DNA of 64,000 bases from Planctomycetota bacterium (GTDB lineage Bacteria; Planctomycetota; UBA1135; JADKAF01): positions 48,709-112,708 of the forward strand of contig JAEUHW010000057.1 of NCBI GenBank assembly GCA_016793245.1, written 5' to 3'. This document shows positions 32,601 to 41,454 of this stretch, one piece after another. The translations under genes and the position numbers were made by a program. Below the pieces are notes generated by a model that did no database searches, was not told the origin of the DNA, and worked only from the letters and a program-made list of their open reading frames with translations. Within the stretch, counting starts at the first letter, position 1; each line of letters begins with the position of its first letter.

Positions 32601-33776
32601 CTACTCGCCGCGCTCGGCGGAGGGAACAAGGGCGGCGGGATGCGCCGCGCGCCAGGCGCGCCACGCGGCGACATCCATGCCGTGATCGACACCAGTGAGC
32701 TCGCGCAAGGCACCAGCGACGGCGCCGCGAACGGCGCCGAGCGTGCGCTGACCGCCGCCGCCCGCGACCTTCGCGTCGAGGACTTCGCCTTCCTGCAGCA
32801 CGTTGATCACGGGGTCCGCGATGAAGGAGGCCTGCGCGACTTCGACGTCGTAGTCGCTGATCACGGAGGCCTGTCGCACGGAGAGCATGTAGGAACGCGC
32901 GCCCGCACCGAACGAGAGCTTCTCGATCAGGACGTCGACCGCGCGAGGATCGCCGAGCGCGCCCAGCGCCTCGGCGGCGTGGATCTGGATCTTGGGATGC
33001 GCGCTGCCGAGCGCGCGCAGGAAGGGCTGGATCGCGTCGACCTCGCCGCTCTGCTTCACCAACGCGACGGCCGCCTGCCGCGCGCGCGGATCCGCGTCGA
33101 GCACGGCGTGCGCGAGCCCGTCCTTCCAGCGCGGCTCGCTCGCCGAGAGCGCGAGCGCGAGGAGCGCCAGCGCGCGCTCTTCGCCGCGCACGGACTTCCG
33201 CGCGCGCTCGATCGCCGCAGGCCCGCCATCCAGCGCGGCGAGGCGCAGCGCGGCCATCGTGCGCGTCGTCGGCTCGGCGAAGTGCTGGCCGCCGTAGAGC
33301 ACGAGGCCGCGCGCGACGGCGTCGGGCTCGCCGCGGCCTACCGGAACGAGATGTTCGAGCGCGAGGCCGCGCAGGATGGCGAGAGCCCCGGGGTGCAGCG
33401 GCTCCTCGGTGAGCACCGGATCGAGCGCGTTCGCCAGCTCTTTCGAGAGCCCGTTCGCCGCGCACCAGCGCGCGAGCCCGAGCTCGGAACCCGGCTGCGT
33501 GCGCGCGCTCTCCGCGAGGCGCGCGTATTCGGCGCGGAGCTCGGCGAGATTGCGCACGCTCTTCACGGCACCCGCGGGGATCTGCCGGCGCTGCGCGCCG
33601 CTGCCCCACCAGAGCTCGTCCGCGCCGGCGGCGCTCTTCACGCGCTCGGCTTCGAGGAACTGGCCCGCGCGCGTGGCGACCAGCACGGGCTCGCCCTGCG
33701 CCCGGACGAGCGGCGCGAGGCAGATGGAGAGGAGCGCCAGCGCCGAGGCGCGCCGGAAAGACGAAGACGTGGGCAT
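32601..33776 (-). CDS. Secreted HEAT-repeat protein
   Basis: The 391-residue protein has a signal peptide (ASALALLSICLAPLVRA, cleaved before QG). A short beta segment (FLEAERVKS...ELWWGSG) precedes helical HEAT-type repeats at about 180-300, such as PRARQAAVALVKQSG and PKIQIHAAEALGALGDPRAVDVLIEKL. The C-terminus reads LRELTGVDHGMDVAAWRAW, the same LTGxDxG...AWRxW ending as the two secreted paralogs at 427-3287. It is probably a periplasmic protein-protein interaction scaffold. It lies 37 bases upstream of the Rieske gene and may be cotranscribed with it. Confidence 0.82.
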   Translation of the reverse strand: MPTSSSFRRASALALLSICLAPLVRAQGEPVLVATRAGQFLEAERVKSAAGADELWWGSGAQRRQIPAGAVKSVRNLAELRAEYARLAESARTQPGSELGLARWCAANGLSKELANALDPVLTEEPLHPGALAILRGLALEHLVPVGRGEPDAVARGLVLYGGQHFAEPTTRTMAALRLAALDGGPAAIERARKSVRGEERALALLALALSASEPRWKDGLAHAVLDADPRARQAAVALVKQSGEVDAIQPFLRALGSAHPKIQIHAAEALGALGDPRAVDVLIEKLSFGAGARSYMLSVRQASVISDYDVEVAQASFIADPVINVLQEGEVLDAKVAGGGGQRTLGAVRGAVAGALRELTGVDHGMDVAAWRAWRAAHPAALVPSAERGE

Positions 33777-33805
33777 GGGGCGTTGCTCCGAGTCGAGGAA
33801 CGGCG

Positions 33806-33851
33806 GGAGGCTCGCGACCGCGCACTTACGCGCGCGGCATCGCGAGCCTCC
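33806..33851 (-). terminator. Long hairpin after folE
   Basis: A perfect 12-bp stem (GGAGGCTCGCGA/TCGCGAGCCTCC) encloses a second CCGCGC/GCGCGG pairing. It lies 40 bases past the folE stop and just before the HEAT-repeat gene start on the minus strand. There is no T-run, so termination or processing is inferred from structure and position. Confidence 0.5.
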
Positions 33852-33891
33852 TGCTTTCCGCTCCGCGCTCGTCGCGCGAGCGCGTGCGAGC

Positions 33892-34635
33892 TCAGCCCCG
33901 GATGAGCTGGAGGAATTCCGCGCGCAGCTCGTTGCTGTCGCGGAAGGCGCCGGTCATCCAGCGCGTGACCGTGACCGAGTCCGGCTTCTTCACGCCGCGG
34001 GTCGTCATGCACTCGTGCGCGGCCTCGATCACGATGGCCACTCCGCGCGGGCGCAGGACCTCCTGGATCGTCTCGGCGATCTCCACCGTGAGCTTCTCCT
34101 GGATCTGCAGACGCCGGCCGAACGCATCGACGACGCGGGCGAGCTTCGAGATGCCGACCACGCGCTTCTCGGGCAGGTACGCCAGATGGACCTTGCCGAC
34201 GATCGGCACCATGTGGTGCTCGCAGTGCGAGTTCAGCGCGATGTCGCGGATCAGCACCATGTCGTGGTAGCCGCCGGTCTCCTCGAAGGTCTTCTCCAGG
34301 AGCTGGCGCGGGTCCATCGCGTAGCCCGCGAAGAACTCCTCGTAGGCGCGCGCGACGCGGGCCGGCGTCTCGATCAGACCTTCGCGATCCGGATCGTCTC
34401 CGGCCCAGCGGATCAAGGTGCGGATCGCCTGCTCGGCTTCTTCGCGCGTCGGGCGCCGACGAGGCAGGCTCTCGAGCGGCGAAGGGTGCCCCACGCCGTG
34501 GCGGCCGAGGCCGTGCTTACCTGCGAACTCGCCGTGCTTCCCGCTGTACTCGAGATGCGCGGACAAGGGCGCGGCGTGCGCCTTGTCGTGGCCGTTCGCG
34601 ACCTTCGGGCCGACTTCGGGGAACGAGTGATCCAT
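33892..34635 (-). CDS. folE: GTP cyclohydrolase I with His-rich N-terminal extension
   Basis: The 247-residue enzyme carries the zinc site SHCEHH (Cys138, His141) and HECMTTRG (Cys209), plus [24 protein letters not shown] and [11 protein letters not shown], all diagnostic of FolE. It converts GTP to 7,8-dihydroneopterin triphosphate for folate and related pterins or deazapurines. ATG 34635 is used; it gives a 60-residue extension with His at 3, 16, 20, 27, 34, 41, 46 and 50, rich also in Gly, which is unusual and could bind metal. The divergent cysS gene starts 300 bases away. Confidence 0.95.
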   Translation of the reverse strand: MDHSFPEVGPKVANGHDKAHAAPLSAHLEYSGKHGEFAGKHGLGRHGVGHPSPLESLPRRRPTREEAEQAIRTLIRWAGDDPDREGLIETPARVARAYEEFFAGYAMDPRQLLEKTFEETGGYHDMVLIRDIALNSHCEHHMVPIVGKVHLAYLPEKRVVGISKLARVVDAFGRRLQIQEKLTVEIAETIQEVLRPRGVAIVIEAAHECMTTRGVKKPDSVTVTRWMTGAFRDSNELRAEFLQLIRG

Positions 34636-34716
34636 GGAGTAGAGACTCGGGGAGGATTCGGCCCGCGGGGCGCGAGTCGTGGAAAGGGGGCGCGGACGGG
34701 GGCCCGCGTGCACGAG

Positions 34717-34732
34717 GGAACGGATCCGTTCC
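34717..34732. promoter_or_regulatory. Perfect 16-bp palindrome in the folE-cysS intergenic region
   Basis: GGAACGGATCCGTTCC is fully self-complementary and lies 81 bases before folE. It has the size of a dimeric repressor operator. A second inverted repeat (GGGCTGGCC/GGCCAGCCC, 34769-34809) lies closer to cysS, and TATCCT at 34889-34894 may be the cysS -10. No regulator can be named. Confidence 0.4.
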
Positions 34733-34935
34733 GAGCCTGGATAGGACCTCGTGCTCCCGCCATCCAGAGGGCTGGCCATGTTAGCGTCGTCACCTGGCTC
34801 GGCCAGCCCGCGCAGGACTTCGCCTGGCGAGCGCGCCGCCGATGCACGGGCGGCAAAAGACTTCGCCGCCTGAGCCGCGTGCGTCCGGTATCCTGCGCGC
34901 CATTCCCCCACCGCGCCCCGCGCGGTCGAACCGAG

Positions 34936-36375
34936 ATGTCGATCCAGATCCAAGACTCGCTCCGCCGCCGCAAGGACCCCTTCCGCCCCCTCGTCCCCGG
35001 CCAGGTCTCGCTCTACGTCTGCGGCCCGACGGTCTACGACGATTGCCACATCGGGCACCTCATGGGCCCGGTGATCTTCGATGCGATCGCGCGGTGGTTC
35101 CGCGCGCGCGGCTATCGCGTGCGCTTCGTGAACAACATCACCGACATCGACGACAAGATCATCCAGCGCTCGCTGAAGACCGGCGAGCCCTGGCTCGCGA
35201 TCACGCAGCGTTACACGGCGCAGTACTTCGAGTTCCTGAAGAAGCTGCACGTGGTGACGATCACGGACCACCCGCGCTGCACCGAGTACATCGACGAGAT
35301 GATCGCCTTCGTCGAGGAGCTGATCGCCGCGGATCGCGCCTACAAGACGAGCGACGGGGTCTACTACGACATCCAGCGCCAGGAGCACTACGGCAAGCTC
35401 TCGGGCCGCAAGCTCGACGAGATGCTGAGCGGGGTGCGCGTCGAGCGCAGCGAGGAGCTGCGGCATCCGGCGGACTTCGCGCTGTGGAAATCGGCCAAGC
35501 CGGGCGAGCCCACGTGGGAGAGCCCGTGGGGCGCGGGTCGCCCGGGCTGGCACCTCGAGTGCTCGGTGATGTCGAGCTCCCTGCTCGGGCAAGCCTTCGA
35601 CATCCACGGCGGCGGGGACGATCTCAAGTTCCCCCACCACGAGAACGAGATCGCGCAGAGCGAGGCGCTCGGGCACTCGTACGCGCAGTGCTGGATGCAC
35701 AACGGGCTCATCCAGTACGGCGGCGTGAAGATCGCGAAGAGCGATCCGCGCATGAAGGACCCCGAGTTCGCGCGGCAGTTCCAAGCCGCGTGGCTGCTCG
35801 ACACCTACGGCGCGCCGACGATCCGCTTCTTCCTGCTGCAGGGCCACTACCGCAGCCCCGTCGACTTCAAGCCGGAGAACCTGCAGGCCGCGCGCGCGGG
35901 CTTGGCCCGACTCCTGAAGCAGCTCGGCGCCTTGGCCGAAGAGGCCGACGAGACGAACGCCGAAGAAGTCCTCGCGCGCACGCTGCCCCTGCCCCTCTCC
36001 GAGCGCCGCGCGGCCTACTGCGAAGCCTTGGACGACGACTTCTCGACGGGTCGCGCGCTGGGCCATGTCTTCGCGCTGCTGAACGACGCGAAGAAGCTCG
36101 CGGGCAAGGAGCAGCAAGAAGCGCTGCGCCTCGTCCGCGACCTCGGCCGACTCCTCGGCCTCTTCCTCCCCGGCGACGCAGCGCAGATCGCGGACGACGA
36201 AGCCCACCACGGCGAGCTCTTCGAGCAAGTGATGGGCTTCGTCCTGACGCTGCGCCAAGAAGCGCGCGCCCGAAAGGACTTCCCCCTCTCCGACCGCATC
36301 CGCGACGGCCTCGCCGCCCTCGGCATCCACCTCGAGGACAAGGCCGGCAGCTCGACCTGGCGCATCGGCAGCTGA
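34936..36375 (+). CDS. cysS: Cysteinyl-tRNA synthetase with KIAKS in place of KMSKS
   Basis: The 479-residue enzyme starts at ATG 34936. Class I features are present: zinc ligand Cys29 in [13 protein letters not shown] at 38-41, [13 protein letters not shown], the second zinc region [11 protein letters not shown] and [21 protein letters not shown]. The KMSKS loop reads KIAKS (265-269), keeping the second lysine but not Met-Ser, and is followed by DPRMKDPEF rather than SLGN. C-terminal helices and the [11 protein letters not shown] anticodon-binding region are normal. It charges tRNA-Cys. The long frame upstream of the start has no homology. It converges on thrS across a large palindrome. Confidence 0.95.
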   Translation: MSIQIQDSLRRRKDPFRPLVPGQVSLYVCGPTVYDDCHIGHLMGPVIFDAIARWFRARGYRVRFVNNITDIDDKIIQRSLKTGEPWLAITQRYTAQYFEFLKKLHVVTITDHPRCTEYIDEMIAFVEELIAADRAYKTSDGVYYDIQRQEHYGKLSGRKLDEMLSGVRVERSEELRHPADFALWKSAKPGEPTWESPWGAGRPGWHLECSVMSSSLLGQAFDIHGGGDDLKFPHHENEIAQSEALGHSYAQCWMHNGLIQYGGVKIAKSDPRMKDPEFARQFQAAWLLDTYGAPTIRFFLLQGHYRSPVDFKPENLQAARAGLARLLKQLGALAEEADETNAEEVLARTLPLPLSERRAAYCEALDDDFSTGRALGHVFALLNDAKKLAGKEQQEALRLVRDLGRLLGLFLPGDAAQIADDEAHHGELFEQVMGFVLTLRQEARARKDFPLSDRIRDGLAALGIHLEDKAGSSTWRIGS

Positions 36376-36415
36376 CCATCGGCGTGGCGCGTCGGCAGCC
36401 TACCGCCCCTCGAAG

Positions 36416-36489
36416 CCGAACGTGCGGTGCCAGGAACAAGATCACCGGGATCGATCCCGGTGATCTTGTTCCTGGCACCGTACGTTCGG
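36416..36489. repeat. 74-bp near-perfect palindrome between cysS and thrS
   Basis: The inner 54 bases (36426-36479) are perfectly self-complementary, with centre GATC-GATC at 36449-36456; the arms begin GGTGCCAGGAACAAGATCAC. Nine more pairs outside extend the symmetry to 36416-36489 with one mismatch (36424/36481). The GGTGCCAGG...CCTGGCACC ends resemble REP/MITE repeats moved by IS200-like RAYT transposases. No transposase gene is present in the window. Placed between two converging stop codons it can also act as a bidirectional terminator. Confidence 0.9.
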
Positions 36490-36499
36490 GGTCGGCGGA

Positions 36500-38497
36500 T
36501 CAGACGAGGGCGTTCGGGCGGACCGGCGGAGAGGCGGCCGACTCGATCTTGGCCCAGAACTCGCCGAGCTTCATCTCGCCGAGCTCGCCCTCGTCGCGCG
36601 AGCGAGCGTTGAGCGTGCCGTTCTCCTGCTCCTTCTCGCCGACCACGATCGCGTAGGGGATCTTCTGCAGGGTGGCCTCGCGGATCTTGTAGCCCACGCG
36701 GTCGTCCTTCAGGTTCACCTCGCTGCGCAGGCCGAGGTCGAGCAACTGCTCGTTCAAGCTCTTCGCGTAGTCGAAGAACTTCTCGCTCACCGGCACGACC
36801 ACCGCCTGCACCGGGGCGAGCCAGAGCGGGAAGTTGCCGGCGTAGTGCTCGATCAGGATGCCGAGGAAACGCTCGACGCTGCCGAAGCAAGCGCGGTGGA
36901 TCATCACCGGCACGTGCTTCTCGCCGTCGGCGCCGACGTAGGCCAAGCCGAAGCGCAGCGGCATCGAGAAGTCGAGCTGGATCGTCCCGCACTGCCACGA
37001 GCGCTTCAGGCTGTCGCGGATGTGGAAGTCGATCTTCGGGCCGTAGAACGCGCCGTCGCCGGGATTCAGCTTGTAGGCGATGCCGTTCTGATCGAGCACG
37101 CGCTTCAGCGCCCCTTCGGCCGTCGCCCAGACCTCGTCGGAGCCGATGCTCTTCGCCGGCCGGGTCGAGAGCTCGATGTGGACGTCATCGAGACCGAAGG
37201 CCGAGTAGATCTGCTTGAAGAAGCCGATCAGGAGCTTGATCTCGCCCTCGATCTGCTCCGGCGAGCAGAAATGGTGCGCGTCGTCCTGGGTGAACGCCTG
37301 CACGCGGAAGAGCCCGTGGCGCACGCCCGAGAACTCGCGCCGATGCACGAGTCCCATCTCCGAGATGCGCAGCGGCAGCTCGCGATGGCTGTGGATGCGC
37401 GTCCCGTAGACCAGGCAGTGGCCGGGGCAGTTCATCGGCTTCACCGCCATCGGCCGCTCTTCGTCCACGTGCTCGTGGATCTTCGAGGGGTCCTTCTCGT
37501 CCCGGAGCTTCATCTTCGTGAAGAACATGTTCTCCAGGTAGTTCGCGTAGTGCCCGCTCGTGTGCCAGAGCTGCTCCGAGAGCACGATCGGCGTCTTCAC
37601 CTCTTGATAGCCGCGGCGCCGCAGCATGCCGCGCATGAAGTCGACCAGCGTGTGCCAGAGCTTCGCCCCCTTCGGATGGAAGAACGGGAAGCCCGGGGCC
37701 TCGTCGTCCATGTGGAAGAGATCGAGCTGCTTGCCGAGCAGACGGTGATCGCGCTTCTTCGCCTCCTCGAGCATGAAGAAGTGGTCATCGAGCTCCTTCT
37801 TGGTGAAGAAGGAGATCCCGTATACGCGGGAGAGCTGGTCCTTCGTCGCGTCGCCGCGCCAGTAGGAGCCCGAGAGCTTGGTGAGCTTGGTGAACTTCAG
37901 ATACCCCGTGTCGGGCACGTGCGGCCCGCGGCAGAGATCGATGAAGTCGCCGTGCTTGTAGAAGCTGAGCTCTTCGCCGCGCTCGCGGATGCCGGCCACG
38001 AGCTCGCGCTTGAACTTGTTGTCGCCGCCGTCGATCGAGCGATAGCGCGCGAAGTGCTCATCGGCTTCGTCGTACGAGGAGACGCAGCGCTGGAAGGGCT
38101 TCCCCTCCTCGGCGATGCGGAGCATCTCGGCCTCGATGCGCGGGAAGTCGTCGGTGCTGATCTTCCCTTCGGGCATGAAGATGTCGTAGTAGAAGCCGTC
38201 GTCCACGACGGGGCCGATCGTGAGCTGCGCCTTAGGGAAAACTCGCAGGATCGCATCGGCCATCAGGTGCGCCGCGGAGTGGCGCAGCACCTCGAGGGCC
38301 TCGGGGTCGCGCTTGGTCAGGATCGAGACCTGGGCGCCGTCGGGCAGCGCGCGCGCGAGGTCGCGCACCTCGCCGTTCACCTTGGCGGCGACGGCCGCCT
38401 TCGCGAGGCCGGGTCCGATGGACTCGGCGAGATCGCGCGCGGAAGCTCCAGCACGGAGCTCGCGCGCACTTCCGTCCGGAAGCGTGACGCGGATCAT
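36500..38497 (-). CDS. thrS: Threonyl-tRNA synthetase
   Basis: The 665-residue protein has the full ThrRS order: TGS domain (1-62), editing domain with HSAAHLMADA and FYYDIFMP, and the class II core with MNCPGHCLVYG, SEMGLVHRREFSGVRHGLFRVQAFTQDDAH, and a final HRACFGSVERFLGILIEH motif 3. The catalytic zinc is held by the Cys of MNCPGH and the His residues of DDAHHF and MIHRAC. The anticodon-binding domain (QAVVVPVSEKFFDYA) closes the protein. A promoter-like sequence is found upstream on the minus strand (38597-38624). It converges on cysS. Confidence 0.97.
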   Translation of the reverse strand: MIRVTLPDGSARELRAGASARDLAESIGPGLAKAAVAAKVNGEVRDLARALPDGAQVSILTKRDPEALEVLRHSAAHLMADAILRVFPKAQLTIGPVVDDGFYYDIFMPEGKISTDDFPRIEAEMLRIAEEGKPFQRCVSSYDEADEHFARYRSIDGGDNKFKRELVAGIRERGEELSFYKHGDFIDLCRGPHVPDTGYLKFTKLTKLSGSYWRGDATKDQLSRVYGISFFTKKELDDHFFMLEEAKKRDHRLLGKQLDLFHMDDEAPGFPFFHPKGAKLWHTLVDFMRGMLRRRGYQEVKTPIVLSEQLWHTSGHYANYLENMFFTKMKLRDEKDPSKIHEHVDEERPMAVKPMNCPGHCLVYGTRIHSHRELPLRISEMGLVHRREFSGVRHGLFRVQAFTQDDAHHFCSPEQIEGEIKLLIGFFKQIYSAFGLDDVHIELSTRPAKSIGSDEVWATAEGALKRVLDQNGIAYKLNPGDGAFYGPKIDFHIRDSLKRSWQCGTIQLDFSMPLRFGLAYVGADGEKHVPVMIHRACFGSVERFLGILIEHYAGNFPLWLAPVQAVVVPVSEKFFDYAKSLNEQLLDLGLRSEVNLKDDRVGYKIREATLQKIPYAIVVGEKEQENGTLNARSRDEGELGEMKLGEFWAKIESAASPPVRPNALV

Positions 38498-38596
38498 GGG
38501 ATCACCTTGGATTCGTGCGGGACGGGAACGATCCGTCCTCGCGGTTCCGCCCGGTGGACACGGACCACCTGGGCTGCGAGTGGGAGAACGCGCGAA

Positions 38597-38624
38597 AACC
38601 TAGCGGGAGGACGGCTCGCGTCAA
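38597..38624 (-). promoter_or_regulatory. Sigma70-type promoter for thrS
   Basis: On the minus strand TTGACG (38619-38624) and TAGGTT (38597-38602) are separated by 16 bases. The predicted transcript would have a leader of about 95 bases ahead of the ATG at 38497. Confidence 0.5.
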
Positions 38625-38644
38625 GGAGCCCTCGCGCGTAGAAG

Positions 38645-38660
38645 GCGGGCCTAAGCCCGC
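38645..38660. repeat. Short REP-like hairpin
   Basis: GCGGGC-CTAA-GCCCGC is a perfect 6-bp stem with four-base loop in the divergent region between thrS and the PQQ gene. Hairpins of the GGGCtttAGCCC kind are common dispersed elements in planctomycete-like genomes. Only one copy was seen here. Confidence 0.4.
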
Positions 38661-38686
38661 ACTCCCTCGCCCGAGGAATCCCGCGC

Positions 38687-40150
38687 ATGTGTCTCGCGTT
38701 CGCCCTCGCTATCGGCATCTTCGCCGCGTGCGCCTCACCCGGCGCTGAGGACTGGCCGCGCTTCCGCGGGCCGGAAGGCGCGGGCCGCGCCGGCGGCGCG
38801 CAGCGCTATCCCACCGACCTCGCCGCTCCGGAAGCCCTGCTCTGGAAGGTGCCCTGCCCTCCGGGTCACTCCTCGCCGATCGCCATCGCGGAGCAGATCT
38901 TCCTCACCGCACACCTCGACGAGCCGCCGCGCCTGCTGACCCTCTGCCACGACGCCGCGAGCGGGCGCGAGCTCTGGCGCGCGGTGATCGAGGTCCCTTC
39001 CTTCGAGCCGAGCTACCACCATGGGCCGAGCTCGCCGACGCCCGCGAGCGACGGTCAGCGCGTGTTCGCCGCGTTCGGCTCCTTCGGCGTCGTCGCGTAC
39101 GACTTGGCCGGGAAGGAGCTCTGGCGCGCGGAGCGAGAGCGGCGGAAGAACACCTTCGGCTCGGCGAGCTCGCCGATCGTCGCCGACGGCAAGCTGATCG
39201 TCTTCGCGAGCGCCGAGGACGGCGCGCTCCTGGAAGCGCTCGATCCCGCGACCGGCAAAGTGCTCTGGGAACGGCGCACGAGCGGCCCCGCGTCGAGCTG
39301 GTCCACGCCGACGCCCTGGCAGGCCGGCGACCGCGCGGCGCTGCTCGTCTACGAGCCGTATCACCTGCGCGCGATCGCCCTCGCCGACGGCGCGGTGCTC
39401 TGGTCGGTGCCCGGCCTCGCCGACGAGCCGGTGACGCTCCCGCAGGTGCGCGGGAACCTCGTCTACACGACCTCCTACAACCTGCGCACGAACCGCGAAG
39501 CGATCGCGCTCCCGACCTTCGAGGCGCTGCTCGCGGAGTGCGATGGCGACGGCGACGGCGCGATCGACGCGACCGAGGCCAAGAAGAACGCCAGCATCCT
39601 CTCGCGCCCCGACGCCGATGGTCAGGGCGATCATCCGCTGCGCATGTTCTGGCGCTTGCTCGACGCGGATCGCGATGGGCGGATTCGCGCCGACGAATGG
39701 CCGCGCATCCACTCCTGGATGGAGCCCTGGACGCACGCGAACGGGATCCTGGCGCTCGAGCTCGGCGAAGGCGGCTCCGCTCCGCGTCTCGCGTGGCAGC
39801 ACGAGAACGGCGTGCCCGAGTGCCCGACGCCCTTGCTCTGCGGAGACTTGCTCTTCGCGATCCGGAACGGCGGCGTGCTCACCTGCCTCGAGGCCTCGAC
39901 CGGCGCCTTGCACTTCCAGGAGCGCCTGGCCGCGCGCGGCCCCTACTATGCCAGCCCCATCGCGAGCGCCGATGCGCTGTACCTCGCCTCGGAGCGCGGC
40001 GAGCTCAGCGTGCTCTCCGCCGCGAAGGAGCTGCGAACGATCTCGACGCGCGACCTCGGCGAGAAGATCTACGCCACTCCGGCGCTCTCCCGCGGCCGAC
40101 TCGTCGTGCGCAGCGCGGAGCATCTCTGGGCGTTCGCGCGGCGGCGTTGA
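38687..40150 (+). CDS. Lipoprotein with PQQ-type beta-propeller and inserted EF-hand pair
   Basis: The 487-residue protein starts at ATG 38687 with GAGGAA upstream. A short hydrophobic N-terminus ends in FAAC, a plausible lipobox with Cys15. The mature part begins EDWPRFRGPEGAG, the classical start of planctomycete PQQ-like (PQQ_2) propellers, and contains repeats such as DAASGRELWRA, DPATGKVLWERR and ASTGALHFQERL. Two calcium EF-hand loops lie between blades: CDGDGDGAIDATE (286-297) and DADRDGRIRADE (326-337). It probably binds a ligand or partner at the cell surface in a Ca-dependent way. No dehydrogenase catalytic residues are evident. Confidence 0.86.
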   Translation: MCLAFALAIGIFAACASPGAEDWPRFRGPEGAGRAGGAQRYPTDLAAPEALLWKVPCPPGHSSPIAIAEQIFLTAHLDEPPRLLTLCHDAASGRELWRAVIEVPSFEPSYHHGPSSPTPASDGQRVFAAFGSFGVVAYDLAGKELWRAERERRKNTFGSASSPIVADGKLIVFASAEDGALLEALDPATGKVLWERRTSGPASSWSTPTPWQAGDRAALLVYEPYHLRAIALADGAVLWSVPGLADEPVTLPQVRGNLVYTTSYNLRTNREAIALPTFEALLAECDGDGDGAIDATEAKKNASILSRPDADGQGDHPLRMFWRLLDADRDGRIRADEWPRIHSWMEPWTHANGILALELGEGGSAPRLAWQHENGVPECPTPLLCGDLLFAIRNGGVLTCLEASTGALHFQERLAARGPYYASPIASADALYLASERGELSVLSAAKELRTISTRDLGEKIYATPALSRGRLVVRSAEHLWAFARRR

Positions 40151-40190
40151 GCGCGGCCAGAGGCTAGACTGCAGCGCCTCGTCCCGGGCC

Positions 40191-40235
40191 CCACCTCGGC
40201 ACGTTCCAACTCGGCACGTTCCACCTCGGCACGTA
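40191..40235. repeat. Three 15-bp tandem repeats directly before a start codon
   Basis: CCACCTCGGCACGTT, CCAACTCGGCACGTT and CCACCTCGGCACGTA follow one another at 40191-40205, 40206-40220 and 40221-40235. The ATG of the next gene is at 40237. The repeat therefore occupies the place of its leader and Shine-Dalgarno region, which is otherwise not visible. Confidence 0.85.
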
Positions 40236-40236
40236 C

Positions 40237-41454
40237 ATGCACTCGCACGCGCGGCACTCGCCCCTCCTCGTCCTGAGCTACCTCCTCGTCACCGCGCTCG
40301 CCTGCGCTCCGCTCGCGGCACAACGCGGCAAGCTCCCCGCCGAGAGCCCGTACACGAAGGGCGATCCCGAGCTCATGCAGAAGGCCGGGATCCTCTCCTA
40401 TGGCCCCTTCCCCTTCGCGGGCAAGACGACGGACGAGGTGGCGAACGCCATGGTCGCCACGCACTACCTCTGGATCGAGGTGGCGCATCACCGCATCGGC
40501 GCGGATCTGCCGCCGTACACGGTCCCTACGGGAGAAGCGCCGCGCATCCGCGCGGAGCTCACGGAGCTCGCGAAGGTCATGCCGAGCATCAACCCGAAGG
40601 CGAAGATCCTCGATCCCTGGCTGCGCCTGCACCTCCTCGCGCATCGCGCGGAGAAGTTCTACGCCAAGTTCCAAGAGCTGCTCGGCGTCACCGACGCGAG
40701 CTTCCCCGGCCAGCGCCCGGGCAACTACATGGGCGAAGGCCCCTTCCTCGGCGAGAAGGGCAAGTTCGAGGTGCTCGTCACCGATCGCGTGGAGAACCAC
40801 TCGCTCTTCGTGCGCACCTTCTATGGCGCGCCGCAGAAGTACGGCAAGCTCCACAACTTCCCCGAGCTCGATACGCTCTGCGTCGCCTTTCCGACGAAGG
40901 GCGGCGAGAACCTGACCGGCCGCGAGCCGCAGATCCACAACTCGCTCGTGCATCTGCTGACGCACCTCTACTTCGATGCGTATCGGCACTACTCCTACGA
41001 CGTCGTGCCGGCCTTCAAGGAAGGGCTCGCGCACTACCTGCGGTGGAACAACAACCCCGAGTATCCCTACTTCATGCTCGACGAGGCCGCGGCCGAGATC
41101 ACCATCCACTCCGACAAGTGGAAGATCGAAGCGCGCAAGCTCGCGGTCGCCGGGGAGGCGCTGCCCTACTCGAAGATGCTGACCATCCGCGCGTACGGGG
41201 AGTTCGATGCCCAGGCGCATCTATCGCTCTTCTCGAAGATGGACTTCTTGATCGAGGGCTTCCCCGACGGCGTGGAGCGCTTCCGCAAGTTCATGAACCT
41301 CGTGAAGGGGCGCTTGAACCCCGACACGACGGCCAACGGCAGCGACATGACGACCTGCTTCCGCGAAGCGATCCAAGAGGCGTATGGGCTGACACCGCTC
41401 AACTTCGACGAGAAGTGGAAGGAGTGGGTGCTCGCGACCTACCCGGTGCGTTGA
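40237..41454 (+). CDS. Secreted gluzincin-like protein with degenerate HExxH
   Basis: The 405-residue protein has a signal peptide (LLVLSYLLVTALACAPLAA, cleaved before QR). Its C-terminal half resembles the peptidase MA/gluzincin layout: the helix NSLVHLLTHLYFDAY followed about 20 residues later by VPAFKEGLAHYLRW. In active members the helix is HExxH; here it is HLLTH (239-243), so the catalytic Glu is Leu, although both His and the EGLA Glu (third zinc ligand) are retained. It may bind zinc without proteolysis. The N-terminal half (FPFAGKTTDEVANAM, VATHYLWIEVAHHRIGADL) is unrecognised. Its stop codon overlaps the following flavoprotein start. Confidence 0.72.
   Translation: MHSHARHSPLLVLSYLLVTALACAPLAAQRGKLPAESPYTKGDPELMQKAGILSYGPFPFAGKTTDEVANAMVATHYLWIEVAHHRIGADLPPYTVPTGEAPRIRAELTELAKVMPSINPKAKILDPWLRLHLLAHRAEKFYAKFQELLGVTDASFPGQRPGNYMGEGPFLGEKGKFEVLVTDRVENHSLFVRTFYGAPQKYGKLHNFPELDTLCVAFPTKGGENLTGREPQIHNSLVHLLTHLYFDAYRHYSYDVVPAFKEGLAHYLRWNNNPEYPYFMLDEAAAEITIHSDKWKIEARKLAVAGEALPYSKMLTIRAYGEFDAQAHLSLFSKMDFLIEGFPDGVERFRKFMNLVKGRLNPDTTANGSDMTTCFREAIQEAYGLTPLNFDEKWKEWVLATYPVR

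Noticed and set aside
33376..34935. N-terminal extension of cysS by 520 codons
   Set aside because: The extension is antisense to folE and the HEAT gene, is low-complexity, and lies outside the CysRS family length.
38498..38596. T-box or other tRNA-sensing leader before thrS
   Set aside because: No T-box sequence or paired stems were visible in the 100-base leader, and T-boxes are mainly found in other phyla.
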